A stretch of 9,776 bases of DNA from Kiloniellaceae bacterium (GTDB taxonomy: Bacteria; Pseudomonadota; Alphaproteobacteria; Kiloniellales; Kiloniellaceae), in assembly GCA_021776195.1 (NCBI GenBank), contig JAJFGK010000011.1, positions 1 to 9,776 on the forward strand. The letters run 5' to 3'. Shown here piece by piece: positions 5,806-9,776 of the stretch. The notes under the pieces were generated by a model. The model saw only the letters and a list, made by a program, of their open reading frames with translations. It did not search any database and was not told where the DNA came from. Position numbers and translations under genes: made by a program. The first letter of the stretch is position 1, and each line of letters begins with the position of its first letter.

Positions 5806-6684
5806 ATGGCATCGGGCGATATCGTCAGGTACCGGTCGACCGGACGCCGGCTCATCCAGGTGGCGACAGTCATTTTTCTGGCGGTCTTCCTGGTCTGGAC
5901 GGTGCTGCCTCTGTTCTTGATGTTCGTCTCCTCCTTCAAGGATTTGCTCGAGGCCTTCAAGCTGCCGGACGTCGGCGACTGGGGCGGAGTCACCCTGTTC
6001 TTCGACTTCACGCCGACCCTCAAGCACTACGACGACCTCTTCAACGACAACAACTTCAGCCGCTATCTGTTCAATTCCATCGTCGCCTCCCTGGGCTCGG
6101 CGCTGATCTCCGTGGTGCTGGGCGCCATGGCCGCCTATTCCCTCTCGCGGGTCGAGTTTCGCGGCAAGAAAGACCTCTTCTTCTGGATCATCTCGACCCG
6201 CATGGCCCCGGTGGTCGCGGTCATGGTGCCGCTCTATGCGATCTTTCGCAGCCTCGGCCTGGTCGGCACCCTGCCGGGCCTGATCCTCGCCTACACCACC
6301 TTCAACCTGCCCTTCGCCATCTGGATCCTGAAGGGCTTCTTCGACAACGTGCCCTACGCCATCGAGGAGGCCTCGATGTGCGACGGCAGCACCCGGCTGC
6401 AGGCTCTGCGGGAGATCTTGCCGCTGGTGGCGCCGGGCATCGGCGCCTTCCTGGTCCTCTGCGTGCTCTTTGCCTGGAACGACTTTCTCTTCGCCTCGAT
6501 CATCGGCTCGGGCGGCGCCAAGACACTGCCGGTGGCCACCAAGGAACTGGTGCAGCCGCAGAACATCCAGTGGGGCAAGATCATGGCGGCGGGCGTGGTG
6601 ACGACCCTGCCGATGATGCTCCTGGGCCTGCTGATCCGCCGCTATCTGGTGGCCGGCCTGACCATGGGCGCGGTTCGAGAGTAG
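5806..6684 (+). CDS. ABC importer permease, MalG-like
   Basis: The 292-residue product is the second transmembrane subunit. Membrane segments are seen near 16-41, 87-112, 124-150, 155-176, 209-231 and 260-285. SSFKDLLEAFKLP (42-54) and the long periplasmic loop after the first segment are typical of MalG relatives. The ATPase-docking loop has the EAA motif at 187-206, EEASMCDGSTRLQALREILP, with the conserved Gly at 194. The ATG comes 3 bases after the stop of the first permease, with GCGGGGGA before it as a modest ribosome site, so coupling is likely. The C-terminus LTMGAVRE ends in a short tandem duplication of the DNA, described separately. Confidence 0.93.
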   Translation: MASGDIVRYRSTGRRLIQVATVIFLAVFLVWTVLPLFLMFVSSFKDLLEAFKLPDVGDWGGVTLFFDFTPTLKHYDDLFNDNNFSRYLFNSIVASLGSALISVVLGAMAAYSLSRVEFRGKKDLFFWIISTRMAPVVAVMVPLYAIFRSLGLVGTLPGLILAYTTFNLPFAIWILKGFFDNVPYAIEEASMCDGSTRLQALREILPLVAPGIGAFLVLCVLFAWNDFLFASIIGSGGAKTLPVATKELVQPQNIQWGKIMAAGVVTTLPMMLLGLLIRRYLVAGLTMGAVRE

Positions 6685-6697
6685 CGGTCCGAGAATA
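6670..6697 (+). repeat. 14-bp tandem duplication across the permease stop codon
   Basis: GCGGTTCGAGAGTA (6670-6683) is followed directly by GCGGTCCGAGAATA (6684-6697), 12 of 14 bases alike. The first copy holds the stop codon. Read in its own frame the second copy would give the same Ala-Val-Arg-Glu-stop, and both differences fall at third codon positions. Confidence 0.6.
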
Positions 6698-6729
6698 GCG
6701 CGCTGCGCGTAAAGGAAAGACACGGTTAA

Positions 6730-7821
6730 ATGGCTTCAGTTCGGATCGACAGCGTTTGGAAGTACTACGGCAAGACCCCCGCCGTGAAGGATCTGAACCT
6801 GGACTGCGAGGACGGCGAGTTCGTCTGCGTCCTTGGGCCGTCGGGCTGCGGCAAGAGCTCCACGCTTCGCATGCTGGCCGGCTTGGAGCACATTTCGGCC
6901 GGCGAAATCCGCTTCGGCGAGCGCCGGGTGAACGAGCTGCCGCCCAAGGACCGCGACATCGCGATGGTCTTCGAGAACTACGCGCTCTATCCCCACAAGT
7001 CGGTCTTCGACAATATCGCCAATTCGCTGCGGCTGCGCGGCATGGACAAGGCCACGATCGAGGAGAAAGTGCGCAAGGCCGCCAGGCTCCTGGAGATCGA
7101 GCCGCTGCTGGATCGCCGGCCCATGGAGCTTTCGGGCGGCCAGAAGCAGCGCACCGCCATCGGCCGCGCCATCGTCCGGGACCCCCAGCTTTTTTTGTTC
7201 GACGAGCCCATCGCCCACCTCGACGCCAAGCTGCGGGCCCATATGCGCGGCGAGCTCAAGATCATGCAGCGCGAACTCGGCACCACCATGGTCTACGTGA
7301 CCCACGACCAGCTCGAGGCGCTGTCGATGGCCGACCGGGTCGCGGTGATGCACGAGGGCGTGCTGCAGCAGTTCGACACGCCGCAGCACATCTACAATCA
7401 TCCGGTCAACGTCTGGGTCGCCGGCTTCGTCGGCGAGCCGCCGATGAACTTTCTCGACTGCCAGCTCGGCGAGGTAAGCGGCGCCATCCAGTTACAGCAT
7501 CCCAGCTTCACCATGGCGCTGAGCGACAAGCAGGCCGCCATCATCCGCGAGCAGGCCAAGGATCCCAAGGTCATCCTGGGCATGCGCCCGGAAGAGGTCG
7601 TCATCACCGAAACCCAGACACCAGGCTCGGTCAAAGCCCGGGTCATGATCACCGAGCCCCTGGGCGGCGACGTGCTGGTCGATGTCGCCCTGGGCGACAC
7701 GAAGCTCCTGGTCAAGGCCAAGCCGCAGTTTCAAGCTGGCATGGGCGCGGACTGCTACCTGACTTTCGACAGCAATCGATGGCACCTTTTCGCCGAGGAC
7801 AGTGGAATTGCCTATTTCTGA
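6730..7821 (+). CDS. ABC importer ATPase, MalK/UgpC-type, with altered Q-loop
   Basis: The 363-residue cytoplasmic subunit drives the importer. In order it shows Walker A GPSGCGKS at 36-43, the signature LSGGQKQR at 134-141, Walker B LFLFDEP at 154-160 followed by the D-loop AHLD, and the switch histidine in THDQLEA (His192). The Q-loop reads MVFENYALYPH at 79-89, so the usual Gln is Glu82. The C-terminal part from about 230 is the extra regulatory domain of MalK relatives, with GEPPMNFLD at 235-243 and GMRPEEVVITE at 284-294. The length is normal for the family. The gene follows the second permease by 45 bases, with AAAGGAAAG some 10 bases before the ATG. The importer is therefore complete: binding protein, two permeases and one ATPase, presumably used as a homodimer. 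Confidence 0.95.
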   Translation: MASVRIDSVWKYYGKTPAVKDLNLDCEDGEFVCVLGPSGCGKSSTLRMLAGLEHISAGEIRFGERRVNELPPKDRDIAMVFENYALYPHKSVFDNIANSLRLRGMDKATIEEKVRKAARLLEIEPLLDRRPMELSGGQKQRTAIGRAIVRDPQLFLFDEPIAHLDAKLRAHMRGELKIMQRELGTTMVYVTHDQLEALSMADRVAVMHEGVLQQFDTPQHIYNHPVNVWVAGFVGEPPMNFLDCQLGEVSGAIQLQHPSFTMALSDKQAAIIREQAKDPKVILGMRPEEVVITETQTPGSVKARVMITEPLGGDVLVDVALGDTKLLVKAKPQFQAGMGADCYLTFDSNRWHLFAEDSGIAYF

Positions 7822-7884
7822 CGCGGCCCACCAGGAACCAGGCATAGTAAAGACAAGGACCGAACACCAGAGAGGGAGGATACG

Positions 7885-8850
7885 ATGCAGTTAACACGTG
7901 AAGAGCTTAAAGCGGCCTACAGTCGCATGTGCACCATCCGGGAGTTCGAGGATGCGGTCCATGAGGAGTTTTCCGCCGGCAACATTCCGGGTTTCGTCCA
8001 CCTCTATGCCGGCGAGGAGGCCTCCGGCGTCGGTGTCTGCATGCACCTGGAGGACCGCGACGCCATCGCCTCGACCCACCGCGGTCACGGTCATTGCATC
8101 GCCAAGGGGGTCGATCCCGAAGGCATGATGCTGGAGATCTTCGGCCGCAAGGACGGGGTCTGCGGCGGCAAGGGCGGCTCCATGCATATCGCCGACCTCT
8201 CCAAGGGCATGATGGGCGCCAACGGCATCGTCGGCGGCGGACCGCCCCTGATCTGCGGCGCAGGCCTGACCGCCAAGTACAAGAAGACCGGCGGCGTGGC
8301 TGTGGCCTTCGTCGGCGACGGCGCCTCCAACCAGGGCACCACCTTCGAGAGCTACAATCTGGCCCGGATCTGGGATCTGCCGGTGATCTTCGTCGTCGAG
8401 GACAACGGCTATGCCGAATCCACCGCCAGCGCCTGGTCGGTCGGCGGCACTCAGGTCGACCGCGCCAAGGGCTTTGGCATTCCCGCTACCGAGGCCGACG
8501 GCCACGACTTCTTCGCGGTCTGGGAGGCGGCGCGCGAGGCCGTCGAACGGGCCCGCGGCGGCGGCGGACCGAGCCTGATCCACGTCAAGCTTAACCGCTA
8601 TTACGGGCACTTCGAAGGCGACGCCATCACCTATAAGGCGCCGGGCGAGATCGAGAAGATCAAGGCGGAGAAAGACTGCCTGATGCTCTTCAAGCAGCGG
8701 GTCACCGAGGCCTCCCTGGTCGACGCCGACGACCTCGAGGGGATCGAGGCCGAGGCCAAGGCCATGATCGCCCAGTGTCTGGTCAGCGCCAAGGCGGCCG
8801 CGATGCCGACCGAGGCCGACCTTCTGACCGACGTCTATCTGAACTACTGA
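7885..8850 (+). CDS. acoA: AcoA-type thiamine-diphosphate dehydrogenase E1 alpha subunit
   Basis: The 321-residue product is the alpha half of an E1 enzyme that binds thiamine diphosphate and decarboxylates or cleaves its substrate before passing the acyl or aldehyde-derived group to a lipoyl E2. The cofactor motif runs from GDGASN at 144-149 to EDNGY at 172-176. STHRGHGHCIAKG (63-75), GGKGGSMHI (94-102) and YYGHFEGD (239-246) are conserved in this family. The short length and lack of an N-terminal extension match AcoA of acetoin dehydrogenase better than pyruvate dehydrogenase E1 alpha. GGGAGGA lies 4 bases before the ATG. It follows the ATPase by 63 bases with no terminator, and the beta gene begins 17 bases after it. 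Acetoin as the substrate is the family default, not shown here. A related 2-oxo acid or hydroxyketone is possible. Confidence 0.88.
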   Translation: MQLTREELKAAYSRMCTIREFEDAVHEEFSAGNIPGFVHLYAGEEASGVGVCMHLEDRDAIASTHRGHGHCIAKGVDPEGMMLEIFGRKDGVCGGKGGSMHIADLSKGMMGANGIVGGGPPLICGAGLTAKYKKTGGVAVAFVGDGASNQGTTFESYNLARIWDLPVIFVVEDNGYAESTASAWSVGGTQVDRAKGFGIPATEADGHDFFAVWEAAREAVERARGGGGPSLIHVKLNRYYGHFEGDAITYKAPGEIEKIKAEKDCLMLFKQRVTEASLVDADDLEGIEAEAKAMIAQCLVSAKAAAMPTEADLLTDVYLNY

Positions 8851-8867
8851 GCCGGGGAGCGAAAACC

Positions 8868-9776
8868 ATGGCAATGAAAAGCTATCGCCAAGCCATCAAC
8901 GACGCGCTGCGCCAGGAGATGGAACGTGATGAAAACGTCATTCTGATGGGTGAGGACGTCGCCGGCGGCATGGGCGCGCCGGGCGAAGACGACGCCTGGG
9001 GCGGGCCGCTGGGTATCACCAAGGGCCTGATGCCGGACTTCGGCCGCGACCGCATCATGGACACGCCGATCTCCGAAAGCGCCTTCATCGGCTGCGCCGC
9101 CGGCGCCGCGGCAACCGGTCTGCGGCCCGTCGCCGAGTTGATGTTCGTCGACTTCATGGGGGTCTGTTTCGACCAGATCTTCAACCAGGCCGCCAAGTTC
9201 CGCTACATGTTCGGCGGCAAGGCGGTGACACCCCTGGTGATCCGGACCATGTACGGCGCCGGTTTCCGGGCCGCCTCGCAGCACAGCCAGTGCCTCTATC
9301 CGCTCTTTACCCATATCCCGGGCCTAAAGGTGGCGCTGCCCTCCAACGCCTACGAGGCCAAGGGTCTGCTGGCCCAGTCGATCCGCGATGACGATCCGGT
9401 GATCTTCTTCGAGCACAAGGGCATGTACGACGAAGAGGTCGAGGTGCCCGACGAGGCCTACGCGATTCCCTTCGGCGAGGCTAATGTCACGCGCGAAGGC
9501 GACGATGCGACCATCATCGCGTTCGGGCGGATGGTGAATTTCGCCAACCAGGCGGCCGACAACCTGGCCAGCAGTGGTGTGAACTGCACCGTGGTCGACC
9601 CGCGCACGACCTCGCCGCTCGATACCGAGACCATTCTCGAGACCGCATCGGAAACCGGCCGGGTGGTGGTGGTCGACGAAGCCCATCCGCGCTGCAACAT
9701 GGCGACCGACATCTCGGCGCTGGTCTGCGAGAACTGCTTCGATGATCTCAAGGCTCCCATCAAGCAGGTGACCTCT
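8868..9776 (+). CDS. acoB: AcoB-type dehydrogenase E1 beta subunit, C-terminus beyond window
   Basis: The frame is open from the ATG to the right edge, giving 303 residues. Family members have roughly 325-340, so only a short tail is missing. It opens with MAMKSYRQAINDALRQEM and MGEDVAGG (27-34). DAWGGPLGITKGL (42-54) is a mark of the acetoin-dehydrogenase branch, where pyruvate dehydrogenases have a different, shorter link. DTPISESAFIG (65-75) holds the conserved Glu70 that activates thiamine diphosphate, and QHSQ is at 138-141. The C-terminal transketolase-like domain follows, with VVDPRTTSPLDTE and VVVVDEAHPR. GGGGAG lies 8 bases before the ATG. With the alpha subunit it should form a heterotetramer. 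An E2 gene (acoC-like) and perhaps a lipoamide dehydrogenase are expected beyond the edge, but cannot be seen. Confidence 0.88.
   Translation, partial: MAMKSYRQAINDALRQEMERDENVILMGEDVAGGMGAPGEDDAWGGPLGITKGLMPDFGRDRIMDTPISESAFIGCAAGAAATGLRPVAELMFVDFMGVCFDQIFNQAAKFRYMFGGKAVTPLVIRTMYGAGFRAASQHSQCLYPLFTHIPGLKVALPSNAYEAKGLLAQSIRDDDPVIFFEHKGMYDEEVEVPDEAYAIPFGEANVTREGDDATIIAFGRMVNFANQAADNLASSGVNCTVVDPRTTSPLDTETILETASETGRVVVVDEAHPRCNMATDISALVCENCFDDLKAPIKQVTS

Noticed and set aside
4489..6723. A very long open frame (744 codons) on the minus strand opposite the permeases
   Set aside because: It is the antisense of clear permease genes. Its product is a low-complexity mix of Asp, His, Gln, Arg and Gly typical of antisense frames in GC-rich DNA, with no domain or ribosome site.
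7822..7884. Possible terminator or new promoter between the ATPase and E1 alpha genes
   Set aside because: I found no stem with a T run and no clear -35/-10 pair in these 63 bases, so the genes are treated as one transcription unit.

Overview
The window reads as a chromosomal stretch from a GC-rich alphaproteobacterium, perhaps of the Rhodospirillales type. The reasons are strong G/C at third codon positions, a Tat-exported sugar-binding protein, a YfcG-type GST and a secreted Hint-domain protein. The lineage is an inference from gene content and codon use, not from a marker gene. Nothing looks like a phage, an insertion sequence, a CRISPR array or an RNA gene.

Layout: (1) Positions 1-429, minus strand, hold the first 143 codons of a signal-peptide-bearing Hint (hedgehog/intein fold) protein that runs off the left edge. 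(2) Positions 430-813 are non-coding, with a candidate minus-strand terminator and weak inverted repeats. (3) Positions 814-2729, minus strand, are a two-gene operon: a class III (CaiB/BaiF/Frc-type) CoA-transferase followed by a YfcG-like glutathione transferase, joined by an ATGA stop/start overlap. (4) Positions 2730-3136 are a divergent regulatory region of about 400 bp, with a 14-bp palindrome on the CoA-transferase side and, on the other side, a candidate sigma-70 promoter, two small CG-centred palindromes and a perfect 14-bp direct repeat. (5) From 3137 to the right edge, plus strand, six genes lie in one line: a Tat-dependent substrate-binding protein, two MalF/MalG-type permeases, a MalK-type ATPase, then the alpha and beta subunits of an AcoAB-type thiamine-diphosphate dehydrogenase. 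The last gene is cut by the window end.

The plus-strand genes form a complete CUT1-type ABC importer followed without any visible terminator by an acetoin-dehydrogenase-like E1 enzyme. The simplest reading is one catabolic unit: a small carbohydrate, polyol or related compound is captured in the periplasm, imported, and at some step turned into an alpha-hydroxyketone or 2-oxo compound that the AcoAB-type complex cleaves to an acyl-CoA. An E2 lipoyl subunit would be expected just beyond the right edge. The divergent CoA-transferase/GST pair may serve the same pathway, but only position suggests this. The substrate cannot be read from the sequence.
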